Positions 20,849-32,522 of a stretch of 64,000 nucleotides of DNA are shown here, one piece after another. Source of the DNA: Glebionis coronaria (Eukaryota; Streptophyta; Magnoliopsida; Asterales; Asteraceae); contig CM046877.1 in assembly GCA_025667525.1 (NCBI GenBank), positions 297,348,364 to 297,412,363 of the forward strand, given 5' to 3'. The first letter of the stretch is position 1, and each line of letters begins with the position of its first letter. The notes beneath the pieces were generated by a model. The model saw only the letters and a list, made by a program, of their open reading frames with translations. It made no database searches and had not been told where the DNA came from. The translations under genes and the position numbers were made by a program.

Positions 20849-22784
20849 ACCATTGCTATGCCCTCATGCAATGCTTAGTGATAAAGCAACTTTACACTTT
20901 TCTCATAATTAATCAACCTTGGCCTTATTCAAATACTACTAAACAAAAAATTTAAAGTACTAAAAGAAATTCAAACTTTAAAGGAAACAAAAGGATAGAA
21001 AACCATTTTCACTTGAAAATAGCTACATGGAAATAACTTGCAAAGAGATCAAGTACTTACATTAGGGCTTTGGTGCTGCGAAGATTTATCACCCTCAAGT
21101 TTCACGTTCCCCAAACTAAGCTTAAAAACGAGATCATTGTTATTATAAGTTAGCAATTCAAACACTTACACACATGGCTTAATTAAATACTTAAACTCCC
21201 TTATTCCTAGGTGTATCTCTTATATTTTATTTTTGTCTTAGAATGATCATGAAGATGCATTTTTGGACTTATTTCGATAGTTTATTTAGGCTGAAAGCAA
21301 AGTAGGACGATTTGATCAATAGTTAGCTAAAGGACAAAATCTCTTAAAACTGCTTCTCGGGATATCAAAAAGTTCATATCTTGACATAACTCGGTTCACG
21401 ATTTGAGAACTTTCTCGGGCCGATATTTGGCATGTACTTCATACTTCATATCTTGAGAGACGTGCTTGAGATAATGGTCTTCTCATCGTTCATAGATTTT
21501 CTTCACTTGGAGACTTTTGAGAGGTACTCCAACTTTGTTGACCACGACTTCATGATTATTTCTTCAATCTCTATTTGGGATTTTGAGATACAACGATCCG
21601 CCTCCTTTTCGGACATGGATCTATTTATCCTCATACCTTGTTAGGGTCTTTTCGGATAGACTTCTCCATCATCTTTATGGGAGTTGATTGCTTTTCGTCG
21701 TGAGTCTTGATCCTTCATATTGACTTTGGGAATAATGCTTTTCACATCACCTTGGATCTTTACCAATAAAATGGAATCCTCATGCCTTGTTAGGGCCTTT
21801 TCGGACTCGCCAATCTTCGCGCCCCGCTTCATAAGTTATGCCTTGGCTATGAACTCTTATCATTACCGAGCAACTTTTAAACGATCTTGGGCTAGAAGCT
21901 AAGTAAGCTTTCAAATCGTACGACCTTACTTATTGAAGATAAATTATTAGCAAGTGATGGGAGAATAGGCAAATAATTACACCAAGTGAGTTTGCGCAAG
22001 AATACCGACTTATAATTGACTCTATCATTTCTCGTCCTCCACAATTTAAAATCTCAAGTAATGAGACTCGTGGATACTTAGCCTAATAAACCAATTAAGG
22101 TCTACATGGTTAAGGATACTAGCTAGAATAAACTTGGATAAGTCTATTCGGGTTGAGTCAAAATAAACGCAACGGGCCTAATATGTCAAAGACTTCTAAA
22201 CTAGCTACTCCACTTTATTAATATTTTTGACTTTATTGCGGAATATATACATATGAAAGCAACGATAAAAATTTTAAAAATTACGACTAAATGGCCAAAG
22301 TTAATAAAAAATTTGAAAAATGTTGAAAAATAGGATTTTCTGGTTAAATGAAGGCATTTTCATGGAAAAGTCCACTTAAAACTTCGATAGAAGTCCCCCC
22401 TACACTTAAGATAAACATTGTCCTCAATGTTTAAGCATGTGGGAAAAGTCTCCCCTACACTTATGACATTGTGCACGTTGGTTAACTCAAGTTAAGGAAG
22501 AGACGACTAAAGTGATCAATTTCATATGTGAGAATGAAGAAAATTGAATCACGATAGTTGAGAGATAGAACCGGATTTCGGATAACACGGGAGCACGGTT
22601 CTTCAAAGATTCCAAGAGTGCACTTATCCCTGTAATCACATCACCACACAAAGACAAACACGTATAGAAGTCCCCCTACACTTAGGAGATTAAAACATAA
22701 AAGGATAGATACTCGGGCTGCCTCCCGAGGAGCGCTTGTTTTTTATAACCGAGTCACGAGCCTGACTCGACCCAAAATTAGTTC
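20849..22784 (-). other. 3' internal region of Athila C
   Basis: About 1.9 kb without an intact ORF. It holds three more copies of the polypurine-like AAGTGTAGGGG (complements at 22393-22409, 22448-22463 and 22668-22684) and a hairpin AAACATTGTCCTCAATGTTT at 22413-22432. The region is matched by eye in F (50242-51938) and in part in G. Athila elements can carry an env-like ORF here; I see none. Confidence 0.65.
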
Positions 22785-22849
22785 ATGGGGAACGTGGTGA
22801 GGGATGGAATCACCTCCTGAGAGGTGTCGTCACCAAAGTACAACTTCAC

Positions 22850-24106
22850 TCATTGGCCATTCACCTTAAAATTAGGTCCATTAGGTTGAGCGAGCTCGAG
22901 AGTACCATATGGAAAAATTTGGGCAATGGTGAATGGGCCGGACCAACGAGATTTTAGCTTTCCCGAGAAGATTTTCAACCGAGAGTTAAAAAGTAAGACT
23001 TTGTCTCCAACATGGAACTCTCGGTTCTTAATCTTAGAGTTGTGAATGAGCTTAGTCCTTTCTTTATAGATTAAAGAATTTTCATAAGCCTCATTACGGA
23101 GTTCATTCAGCTCATTGAGTTGGATCTTGCGTAGGTCACCGGCTTTGTTGATATCAAAATTAGCCCACTTCAAGGCCCAGTAAGCCTTGTGCTCCAACTC
23201 AATGGGGAGGTGGCACACTTTCCCGTACACAAGACGATAAGGCGTACAGCCGATCGGAGTCTTGTAAGCAGTGCGGAAAGCCCACAAAGCATCATCAAGT
23301 TTATCATCCCATGAGGCACGATGCTCTCCCACGGTTCTTTCCAGAATTCGCTTAAGTCCTCGGTTGGATATTTCAGCCTGGCCATTAGTTTGTGGGTGGT
23401 AGGCTGTGGAAAGACGATGATTTACACCATACTTAGCCAAGACTCTTGCGAATTGATCATTGCAAAAATGAGTCCCACGATCACTAATAATGGCACGAGG
23501 CACACCGAATCTAGCGAATAGAGCTTTCAAAAAGTTACAAACCACCCTTGTGTCATTAGTAGGTAAAGCTTTGGCTTCAACCCACTTTGAAACGTAGTCA
23601 ACGGCTACAAGGATGTATTTGTTTCCTTTAGAAGAAGAGAATGGCCCCATAAAGTCGATACCCCAAACATCAAAGATTTCACACTCTTGAATGAAATTCT
23701 GAGGCATCTCGTCTTTATGTGTGATCGTGCCTTGTTTTTGGCAAACATCACATCGTTTAACCATATTGTGAGCGTCACGATATATGAAGGGCCAATAAAA
23801 TCCGGAGGCAAACACTTTTTTGGCGGTGTAGTTGGGACCAAAGTGACCACCGGTGGGTCCTTTGTGGCAAGCGTCAAGGATTTTTAAAGCTGCCGGTTCA
23901 TCAACACATCGGCGGATAATCAGGTCGGCGCATTGTTTGAATAGGTAAGGGTCGTCCCAAAAGTAAGTCTTAATGTCGGTGAAGAACTTTTTCTTTTGTT
24001 GAGACGTCAACCCTTCCTTGAGAATTCCACCCGCCAAGTAGTTTGCAAAGTCCGCAAACCACGGGGTTTCATCAGAATTTGAATTTATAGACAGTAAGGT
24101 CTCCAA
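22850..24106 (-). pseudogene. pol: Integrase of Athila C
   Basis: The order is an H2C2 zinc domain ([10 protein letters not shown] ... CDVCQKQG; about residues 80-130 of this segment), then the rve core with DFMGPF (first Asp), [11 protein letters not shown] (second Asp) and [10 protein letters not shown] (Glu), then a C-terminal GPF-type part ([16 protein letters not shown]). The upstream TAA at about 24122 is in frame with the RNase H segment, so both belong to one Pol. The TGA after NGQ at 22850 can be a CGA-to-TGA change, since the frame reads on for about 20 codons with family-like sequence. Integrase inserts cDNA into the genome. Confidence 0.88.
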
Positions 24107-24124
24107 GGGAAAAGAATCATTGAT

Positions 24125-25072
24125 TTATTTGTTCGGATGATCCCCTTGGTAAGGATCCTCAAGTCTGCTGAGATGATCCGCGGCTAGGTTTTCAGCTCCT
24201 TTTTTATCGCGAATTTCGATTTTAAATTCCTGGAGCAGCAAAACCCAGCGAAGAAGTCTTGGTTTGGAATCTTGCTTTGTCAACAAGTACTTCAACGCGG
24301 AATGATCGGTATACACAATTGTGGTAGAAAGGACAAGATAGGGGCGGAATTTTTCAAAAGCATAGACAACAGCTAAAAGCTCTTTTTCTGTTGTCGTATA
24401 ATGCAACTGTGCCCCCGTCATTGTCTTGCTAGCGTAATGGATCGGTTGGAAGTGTTTGTTCACTCTTTGTCCCAGAACCGCTCCAATAGCAAAATCACTA
24501 GCATCGCACATCAACTCAAAGGGAAGCTCCCAATTAGGGGTAACCAAGACGGGTGCCTTAGTTAGCTTATCCTTCAGCGAGTTGAAGGCTTCGAGACACT
24601 CTTTGGAAAAGATAAAAGGAGTATCTTTTTCCAAGAGGTGGGTCATCGGGCGAGCGATTTGAGAAAAATCCTTGATGAATCGACGGTAGAAGCCCGCATG
24701 ACCCAGAAAACTTCTCACACCCTTCACGGTTGAAGGTGGAGGCAACTTGGCGATAACATCGACTTTAGCACGGTCTACTTCAAGACCGGCTTTGGAGATC
24801 TTGTGTCCCAGCACGATGCCTTCTTTTACCATAAAATGGCATTTTTCCCAATTCAGAACAAGGCGAGTGTCTTCGCACCGCTTAAGCATACATTCCAAAT
24901 TGGCAAGGCAAGAAGAGAAGGAATCCCCGAAGACCGAGAAATCATCCATGAAGACTTCCATGGTTTGTTCAACCATGTCATGGAAGATAGCTAACATGCA
25001 CCTTTGGAAAGTCCCGGGGGCATTACATAAGCAAAAGGCATCCTTTTGTACGCAAATGTGCCATAGGGACAA
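24125..25072 (-). pseudogene. pol: RT C-terminal part and RNase H of Athila C
   Basis: The RT catalytic motif [11 protein letters not shown] is at about residues 39-49. RT thumb and connection follow ([26 protein letters not shown]). RNase H has [14 protein letters not shown], the [11 protein letters not shown] motif and [11 protein letters not shown]. The first 15 or so residues are out of frame: the true frame joins the upstream RT segment near 25040, where one G appears to be lost in the codons for Met-Pro-Phe-Gly. It ends at a TAA in front of integrase. Confidence 0.88.
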
Positions 25073-25520
25073 GTGAATGTTGTCTTCTCTTGATCTTGGG
25101 GATCGATGGGTATTTGAAAATAACCCGAGAAACCATCAAGAAAGCAGTAATATTCATTACCCGCTAAACGTTCAAGCATTTGGTCCATAAAAGGTAGAGG
25201 GAAATGATCCTTTCTCGTGGCATCATTGAGTTTGCGGTAGTCTATACAAACTCTCCACCCAGTAACGAGACGAGTGGAAATCAACTCGTTGTGTTCATTG
25301 GGAACAACGGTTATTCCGCCCTTCTTGGGCACACAATGGGTTGGACTAACCCATGGGGAATCCGAAATAGGGTAAATCATACCCGCATCAAGAAGTTTGA
25401 TAACCTCTGTTTTGATGACTTCATGTATTTTTGGATTCACCCTTCGTTGGCTTTGAATTGTGGTCTTAAAGTCATCCTCCATGAGAATTTTGTGTGTGCA
25501 GAAGTGAGGATCAATTCCAC
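25040..25520 (-). pseudogene. pol: RT N-terminal part of Athila C
   Basis: It contains GMIYPISDSPWVSPTHCVPKK, cut here to its key parts GMIYPISDSPW and VPKKGG, then GWRVCIDYRKLNDAT, HFPLPFMDQMLERLAG and [13 protein letters not shown], typical Ty3/gypsy RT fingers and palm. A single-base shift near 25522 separates it from the Gag-PR frame and another near 25040 from the RT catalytic part. Both are inferred from the loss of family-like sequence in one frame and its return in another. Confidence 0.86.
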
Positions 25521-28457
25521 GATATCAGAAATCTTCCAAGCAATAGCCTTCTTATGATCTTTCAATATGGTGATAAGTCGGGCTTTTTCTTCTTTCTTTA
25601 GGTCCTTAGCAATGATGACTGGCGACTTCTTCTCTTCTTCAAGGAACACGTACTCGAGATGAGGCGGCAACTCCTTAAGCTCTAAATCCGGAGGATTTTC
25701 GATGGGAGGCGTTTTCAAAGTCGGAGTATCGATAGCAATAACCGTGGGAGATGGAGGAGAAGGATTGTCTTCGTTGAGAAGGTTGTCAAAGAAATGCATG
25801 TCTTCATCCCCATCGGTGGGAGAATCATTAGTAGCTAAATTCACATCTCCCATGGTGTCTTCAAGATTGTTCCAAAACAAATCACTTTCTCCAAATAGAG
25901 ACAATGATGAATCAATAGAAGAAACGGTTTCAACATTGGGAAGAGAGGGAGGAATACTTTTACAAGCATCTTTGAAGTGTTCTTCACAAGCCTCATCAAG
26001 AACGTCAATACAATTAACACTCTCGTTGGAATAAGGTTGTTTAGACAACTTTCCCATGTTGAAGACGATTTTGTCGTCACCCACTCTCATGATAAGCTCA
26101 CCGGCTTCAACATCGACGAGAGTGCGACCGGTCCTCAGGAATGGACGACCCACGATCAAGGGAACACGAGGGTCCATCTCGTAGTCGACGACGACGAAAT
26201 CGGCAGGAAAAGTGAATTTGTCGACTCCTACAAAGACGTCTTCGGCTATCCCCACTGGATAAGCAACCGTACGGTTAGCTAATTCCAAAGTCATTTTGGT
26301 GGGGACTAGCTCAGGGAGAGATAATTGCTTCCAAACGCTTAGAGGCATTAGATTGATACTGGCACCTAGATCGGCTAGGGCCATGCAATTCTCTACTCCC
26401 GGGAAATTGCAAGGGATTAAGAAACGACCCGGATCACCAAGCTTGGTTGGCAAATTCCTTAAGAGCACTGCAGAGCAATTCTCATTAAGTTGGGTGTTGG
26501 CAATATCGAGAAGCTTTTCCTTGTCGCTCAGAAGATCTTTAAACATTTTTTCATATTTAGGCATGTGAGCGAGAGCCTCAACGAAGGAGATATTTAAATT
26601 CAATTGTTTGAACATCTTAAGAAAGTTCGAAACCTGAATATCGTCCTTGCTTTTGAGCTTCTCTTTCCTCAACCTAGATGGATAAGGTATATTGGAAGAA
26701 GAGGAAGGCTTTGGGAGAATAGGATCACTCACATCCTTGGGTGGAGGAGGGGTAGAAGGAAGAGGTGGAGAAATTGGGGAAGGAGAAGGATGAGGAATAG
26801 GAGCAGGTGACTCGTTCTCCTTAGTCACAACCACCGGTGGAGGTATAGGAAGCTCGGGTTCCTTGGTACCTTTGCCACTGCGAGTAGTGATTGCTTTCAT
26901 CTCCCCTCTTGGATTTGCAACGGTGTTACTCGGAAGAGTACCCGAAGAAGAGGGTTGATTACCTTGGAAGAAACTAGCCATCATGTTCTTCAAGTCATTT
27001 GTTTGGCTATCCAGAGTGTTTCTCATGTCGGCTCTCAAATCGTTTCCTTGTTTGACCAAGTCTGCTTTCAAGTTGCGCACTTCCTGTTGGAGATTTTCCA
27101 CGATCACATCATTGGTCCTCATGTAGGTTGCAACCTCTTGGTGTAATGCAGTGGGTTGGTTTGGAGGAGCATTGTATGCGAGTGGTTGATAAGCAGGTTG
27201 TTGGTAAACTTGGTTGTTACGTTGAGGTGGTTGTTGCTGCTTGTGAGGAGGGATGTATGGTGTACGAGGTTGTTGTTGTTGTTGAGGAGGGCGGTTGAGG
27301 TTTTGTTGTTGGTTTGGGTTGGTAGGAGGAAAACCGGGTGGTGAAAGATAATTATAGGAGCGGTAGCTAAGAAAATTACGGTCACCTTGAGGTCTAGCTT
27401 GATAAGCAGGTTGAGGATAGGTGCCATATGCCGCATTCACATTTTCAGAAGGGTAGTCTTGGGTGGCGGTACAAGTTGTGTAAGAGTGAGGACCCCCGCA
27501 TATTTCACATGGTTGGTTAACAGCACTAACTTGAGCGTTTTTAGTGTTGTTGCTGTTGATGTTGTTAACGGTGTGGGTGACAAGCGATTCAAGAAGCACA
27601 GTGATTTTGTCAAGTCGCTTGTCGCTGTCACTAGTGCTAGCACTAGCGACATTGGTCCTAACACTCTTGCTTTGCACGCGAGACTTATTCTCAATGATAT
27701 CCCAAACAGCATTGGAAGTCTTAGCCAAAAGATTACCCCCCGAGGCACTGTTTAGTGAATCTTGGTCACTCATGCTTAAACCATTGTAAAAAGTATTAAT
27801 TTGATGTACTTTGGTAAAACCATGTTGTGGGCATTTTCTTAAAAGATCTTTAAAACGATCCCAAGATTCACTGAACGACTCATCGTACTTTTGTTCAAAA
27901 TTTATGATTTCATTCCGCAAAGCGGTAGTACGAGAGGGTGGGAAAAAGTAATTGATAAACTTTGTCTCCAAATCCGTCCACGAGAGAATACTCTGTGGCG
28001 GTTCCTTAGCAAGCCAATGCCGGGCTTGTCCGTCTAAAGAAAAGGGAAAAAGTTGTAACCTGATAACCTCTTGTGGAACACCATTGAACTTGACCGTGTT
28101 AGTGAGTTGCAAGAATCTCTTGATGTGGTCGTGTGGATCATCAATGGTACGCCCCAAGAATGGTTGAGCGGAGACCATCTGGATAAAGCCTGATTTTAGC
28201 TCAAAGTTGTTGGCGGCAATTGGAGGTATGACAATTGGATCAGTGTTGCCATCTACATGAGCTTGCAGCAGTTCAACCATCGGGCGATTATCCGGTTGAT
28301 GCTCATTGTTGTTGTTATTATTCATGTTGTTGAAAGGCGGGTTGTTGTTGTTATTATTATTGTTTGGAGGTGGTATGTTGTTGTTGTTTTGTACACCGGC
28401 CATGTCTAAGTGATCGAGAGGCTCGGGCTCTTGATAAGACGTGGATCGAGTGCGCAT
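25437..28457 (-). CDS. gag: Gag and protease of Athila C
   Basis: The ATG at 28457-28455 opens a 1,006-codon frame. The order is an Asn-rich low-complexity N-terminus (about 23-55), the Retrotrans_gag core (about 110-225; HWLAKEPPQSILSW, FFPPSRTTALRNEI), a zinc knuckle CEICGGPHSYTTC (about 317-329), a Gln/Pro/Asn-rich stretch, a Pro/Ser-rich linker after ITTRSGKG, and the aspartic protease ALADLGASINLMPLSVW with its catalytic Asp near residue 696. GRPFLRTG and an acidic C-terminal segment follow. The frame is open to near 25522, where it slips out of the RT frame, so the last 25-30 residues are not native. Gag forms the particle and binds RNA; the protease matures it. Confidence 0.9.
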   Translation of the reverse strand: MRTRSTSYQEPEPLDHLDMAGVQNNNNIPPPNNNNNNNNPPFNNMNNNNNNEHQPDNRPMVELLQAHVDGNTDPIVIPPIAANNFELKSGFIQMVSAQPFLGRTIDDPHDHIKRFLQLTNTVKFNGVPQEVIRLQLFPFSLDGQARHWLAKEPPQSILSWTDLETKFINYFFPPSRTTALRNEIINFEQKYDESFSESWDRFKDLLRKCPQHGFTKVHQINTFYNGLSMSDQDSLNSASGGNLLAKTSNAVWDIIENKSRVQSKSVRTNVASASTSDSDKRLDKITVLLESLVTHTVNNINSNNTKNAQVSAVNQPCEICGGPHSYTTCTATQDYPSENVNAAYGTYPQPAYQARPQGDRNFLSYRSYNYLSPPGFPPTNPNQQQNLNRPPQQQQQPRTPYIPPHKQQQPPQRNNQVYQQPAYQPLAYNAPPNQPTALHQEVATYMRTNDVIVENLQQEVRNLKADLVKQGNDLRADMRNTLDSQTNDLKNMMASFFQGNQPSSSGTLPSNTVANPRGEMKAITTRSGKGTKEPELPIPPPVVVTKENESPAPIPHPSPSPISPPLPSTPPPPKDVSDPILPKPSSSSNIPYPSRLRKEKLKSKDDIQVSNFLKMFKQLNLNISFVEALAHMPKYEKMFKDLLSDKEKLLDIANTQLNENCSAVLLRNLPTKLGDPGRFLIPCNFPGVENCMALADLGASINLMPLSVWKQLSLPELVPTKMTLELANRTVAYPVGIAEDVFVGVDKFTFPADFVVVDYEMDPRVPLIVGRPFLRTGRTLVDVEAGELIMRVGDDKIVFNMGKLSKQPYSNESVNCIDVLDEACEEHFKDACKSIPPSLPNVETVSSIDSSLSLFGESDLFWNNLEDTMGDVNLATNDSPTDGDEDMHFFDNLLNEDNPSPPSPTVIAIDTPTLKTPPIENPPDLELKELPPHLEYVFLEEEKKSPVIIAKDLKKEEKARLITILKDHKKAIAWKISDIVELILTSAHTKFSWRMTLRPQFKANEG

Positions 28458-28675
28458 ACACCTGCAAAAGAACGAACAAAGAAAAACAAAGCAAAAATAT
28501 TTTTGGTTTTTATGTTTTTTTTTAATTTTTTTTGTATTTTTGAAAATTTTATATTTTTTAGGATTTTTTTGAAAATTTTTATGAAAAAGTAACGTTCACG
28601 GGGAACGGATCCCAAAATCCAAGTTCTCACAAAAAACTGTTGATCTTAACGAGAAGAGCCGGCAGCGGCGCCATT
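28458..28675 (-). other. Leader and primer-binding site of Athila C
   Basis: The primer site is at 28659-28673 (minus strand TGGCGCCGCTGCCGG), close to the complement of plant tRNA-Asp. A T-rich leader of about 200 bp separates it from the gag ATG. Confidence 0.85.
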
Positions 28676-30339
28676 TGATACATGGTTTTCTATGGGTTCA
28701 ATTTATGTCTCTCAGTCCTCTCGAATTGATCTCGGCCTTAAGTGGAATGATTGTTCTTGGTTACTAAAAAAAAGGGGGTTTGGTTTTCTAATCTACTAAA
28801 TGTTAAATGCTCGAAAATGTAGACTTAAATTTAAAGGGCAATTATATCAATAACAGTTAATAAAATCTAGGATTAAAATGTGAAATAAAAATGAAGAAAC
28901 AGTGACATTAAAGAAACAGTAATAATTAACAATGCTCAAAAGTAAATTGATTCGGAAGTTCTTACTGATTCGGAACATTTCCGAATGAAAGATGTTAAAA
29001 TCCTTGATCCGGAACTTTACTCGGAAGTTTATCCGGAAGATTGACTCGGAACTTTACTCGGAACTTCACCCGGAACTTGGTTCGGAAGATTGGTTCGGAA
29101 CTTTCACTCGGAACTTTACTCGGAACTTTATTCGAAAGTTTGTTTCATCCGGAACTTTGTACTCATTCGGAAGTTTAAAAAGGGAAATTCATTCGGAATT
29201 TAAAAACTCATTCGGAGCTTAAAAATTGATTCGGAACTTAAAAACTGACTCGGAACTTTTCTAACATAAACTCATTCGGAACTTTTTCAAATAGTAGTTG
29301 ATTCGGAACTTTTTTAGAAAACACTTTCATCCGGAACTTTTTATGCTCATTCGGAAGATTATGCTCATCCTGAACTTTTTAGTTCACCCGGAACTTTTTG
29401 GTTCACTCGGAACTTTTGTGTTCATCCGGAAGATTTGTTCATCCGGAACCTGGGAACACTCAGAAACAGAAGCTTTACCCGAAGAACAAGGAAATCAATT
29501 TTAATGCCAAAAATCACCAGGTTTTTCACCAAATCTTAAATAAAGCTAAACACAAAGCATCTACTAACCATAAACTACAAATCCCATCAACAAAAACACA
29601 AAACCCAAAAACTTTTAAAGATCAAATCAATCAAATAAGAACTTAAGAACTTGAAAAGAAAGATGATGATGAACAAGATGAAATGGAAAGATTAAATAAG
29701 AACTTGTATTGAATGATTAATGTTTTAACAATCACTAAACAAGGATGAAATTACAATATTGAAAATCAAAGATCAAAATCACCAAACACCCTAGTGGTGT
29801 TGGTGATGCTACGAAACAGAAAAGAGAGAAAAAGGTGGAGAAAGAAAAAAAACTAAAAACTAACTGCCTAAATGTGTGAGGGGTGGACTATATATAGGCT
29901 TGTCTTTTGGTTGGTGAGTGGGCTTTCTCCCGTTCTTCTTGTCTTCTCGTCTTTTCAGAAAAGTTGACGTTTTCGATTCTGATTCGGGATTTGTTGTCGA
30001 TTAAATTCAACTCGTCTTTTAATTTCTTCATTTAATAGACTTGAGTTTCTTCGACTTATGTAAATCTTCCATCTTTGGTCCTTTTCTTCGATAAATCTTC
30101 GAATAGGCCCAGTGACTTCAAATCTTTTGCATCTCTTGGACAATAGACTTTATCTTGAGTCTTTTTCTTCGGTGAAACCCGTGCAATCCCATGTTTTCTT
30201 TAATATTCATCCGGTTAGCTCTGAAAACACAATAAACACAAAAACCACGCATAATTCCAAACAAATGATATTAAATACGTGTTCTGGTCTCGTTTTAGCC
30301 AGAATTAAGTGGTAAAAGGATGGGTTTACACACCTATCA
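28676..30339 (-). repeat. 5' LTR of Athila C
   Basis: 1,664 bp, the partner of 19170-20833. It has the same TATA (about 29888) and TTCCG-core array (28951-29450). Confidence 0.92.
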
Positions 30340-30344
30340 ATTGT

Positions 30345-32522
30345 TGAATTCAACATTTCAAGAAGAAGACCGGTATCTAATGCAAGACAAACTTAGAGAC
30401 AACGACATCACTTCATTTCGACTACTTCAGACTCATCTTGTGACTCTTTCATGGATTCAAGGAGGGAGCGAATTTGTGACACTATTTATTCAAGATCGTT
30501 ATCCATTCATTGATTCAATACTCCCCACCTTGAACCAACTAGCTGAGCAACTTCACAAAGCAGACTTTATTCATTCTGCATCAGAATCTGCATATCAAGC
30601 TCTCGTGACACAACTCACGCCTTTCCTCCAATTCAATATCATCAAGTCTGAAAGTTCAGTGATTTGCCAATCATTTCTTCGAGACACACATACCGAGCTT
30701 CAAGTTTTCCGTGGTACACTATTGAAACTCATGACATCGGTATCGTCTTTGATTTATGAAAGATCCCGACTTTAACAAGTGTGTGATAATGGAGTGCAAG
30801 ATTCTACGATGTAAGAGGAAAATGGTCATACGATTGACGCGTTGGAGGATGCTAAAGATTGCAAGGACATGGAATCAATAGTTAAGCATGACATCAGCAA
30901 CACGTCAGGGAATGTTACAGACATCTCTTATGATGATACTATACCCATTTATGACAAAGAGTCTACAAATATGGTACAATGTAATGTTGTATATGATGAC
31001 TATGCCGATGAACTAACGCATGTTGAGCATTCCGAACCTATTTATGACAAACATGGGATGGAAAACGGTGATAGTTTTACCACTTTAGAATCATCCGATG
31101 TGCGTCATAATGGGGGGGGGGGAGATTGTTCAGAATGCTATAGTACATCATGATAGATGCTTTATGACTGCTTCGTTAACTGATTCTGGTTCTAAGATTA
31201 AAGAGCTCGAAACGATCGTAGCTCAGCAATCTAAAGAGCTTGAGGATGCCAAAGTTGAATTTTCAAAGAAAACGGACAAATTTGAAAAGTATTTTGAAAA
31301 ACTTGAAAAGTCAAACGTTGTTCTTGGACGAAAATTAGATCAAACAGTTCTAGATTCTAAAGTTGAAAAGGATAATTTTTTGAAACAAATTAAGCTGCTT
31401 GAATCTAAGTTGGCATCCCAAGATGAATTGCTCAAAGAGAATGAGACTTTAAAGGCTTAGGTTCAAGAAAAGGTTTTTGTTATAGCTGCTTTGAGAAATG
31501 AATTAAGGAAATCTAAAGGAACTAGTGTGGACACTAAGCTTGAAAAACCATCAATCTTGGGGAAACCGCCTACACATCAGTCCGTTAGACAACCGACTGC
31601 ATTTAGATCCGAGCGACCACAATCCTCGAGACCGCGGTTTTCCACCCAAGTTGATTTGGTTCATTTTTCTAGACCAGTCACCCCACCAACTAGGCCTAAT
31701 GTGACTAAAACAACTTTAGCAAGACCTAATCACATGATTGCCTCTAATTTCTCTAAAAATACCAAGACCACGTCTAGAACTAGTTCAAATGACGTTTGCC
31801 ATAATTCTGGTCTAAGGGAAGCTAAGCAAAAGACACATGTAAGAGATAGCAATGTCAAACCTAGTCAGATGCCTTCTAGATTACCCAACACTGCTAACCG
31901 TAGCATGTCATCTCCTAGGAGCATCGATCAATCATCTAGGAATTACTCGGACATTAAATATGCTACCTGGAAAACATGTAGGAAATGTGTCTTTAAAGCC
32001 AATCATGATTCTTGTATCAAGAAATTACTTAATGAGGTGAACTCCCGTGCTAGACTTAAATCCCAGTGGGTCACTAAAATCAAACCCATTGGTAAAATGT
32101 GGCGCCCCACTGGTAGAACTTTCACTCTTGTAGGAAACTAGTGCCCTTTAACTAGGATTGTCTCCGATTCTACTAAGACTGCTAGGGAGGAAATTGAAAA
32201 GGATGATACATCACTTAAGCCTGAACTTAAGGTTTTCTATAAACGGAAACGTTTGCCAACTAAGAAAAGTGATTCATCCACTCAGGTCGCCTCTGGCACA
32301 AGAAAAGACAACTATGAACCCCCACTTGCTTCTAAGATAGATATCGCTAACCCATATCAAAGCATGCAAATTCCTAATGAGAATGCAGGTACCAAAGTTA
32401 ATGTTCCAAAAGAACGAAGCGGTCCAATCATTGTATACCGTTCAACTAAGGATACTCTTAGAGTTTGGTTGCTGAAGAAGCAGATATCGGAGAAACAAGT
32501 GTCTCATGGGATTCGTAGTTAA
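30345..32522 (+). pseudogene. Gag-like ORF of element B (decayed)
   Basis: It continues the ORF begun at 19160. It matches the ORF of A over its length: the N-terminal helical part (SWIQGGSEF), coiled coil (about 31190-31500), basic linker (KPSILGKPPTHQSVRQPTA), Cys/His cluster (CRKCVF ... NHDSC, about 31975-32010) and WRPTGRTFTLVGN. It has at least four in-frame stops (about 30772, 30811, 31458, 32139) at codons that are Gln or Glu in A, and a frameshift at a run of 11 Gs (31112-31122) where A has five. It cannot give a full product. The role, if any, is as for A. Confidence 0.82.

Larger units (their letters stand above)
19170..30339 (-). mobile_element. Element C: complete Athila-lineage gypsy element inserted in B
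   Basis: 11,170 bp with two 1,664-bp LTRs (TGATACATGG to CACCTATCA on the plus strand) and a perfect 5-bp duplication attgt (19165-19169 and 30340-30344). It reads on the minus strand: 5' LTR 28676-30339, Asp-tRNA primer site, gag-PR, RT, RNase H, INT, a 2-kb 3' region, a polypurine tract and the 3' LTR. By eye the LTRs differ by about 15 substitutions (about 1%), so the insertion is young. Pol order (RT before INT) and the primer site fit Athila. The coding region already has at least two frameshifts and two stops. Confidence 0.94.

Noticed and set aside
21432..21902. Short ORFs on both strands in the 3' region of C
   Set aside because: The matching region of F keeps nucleotide similarity but not the reading frames.
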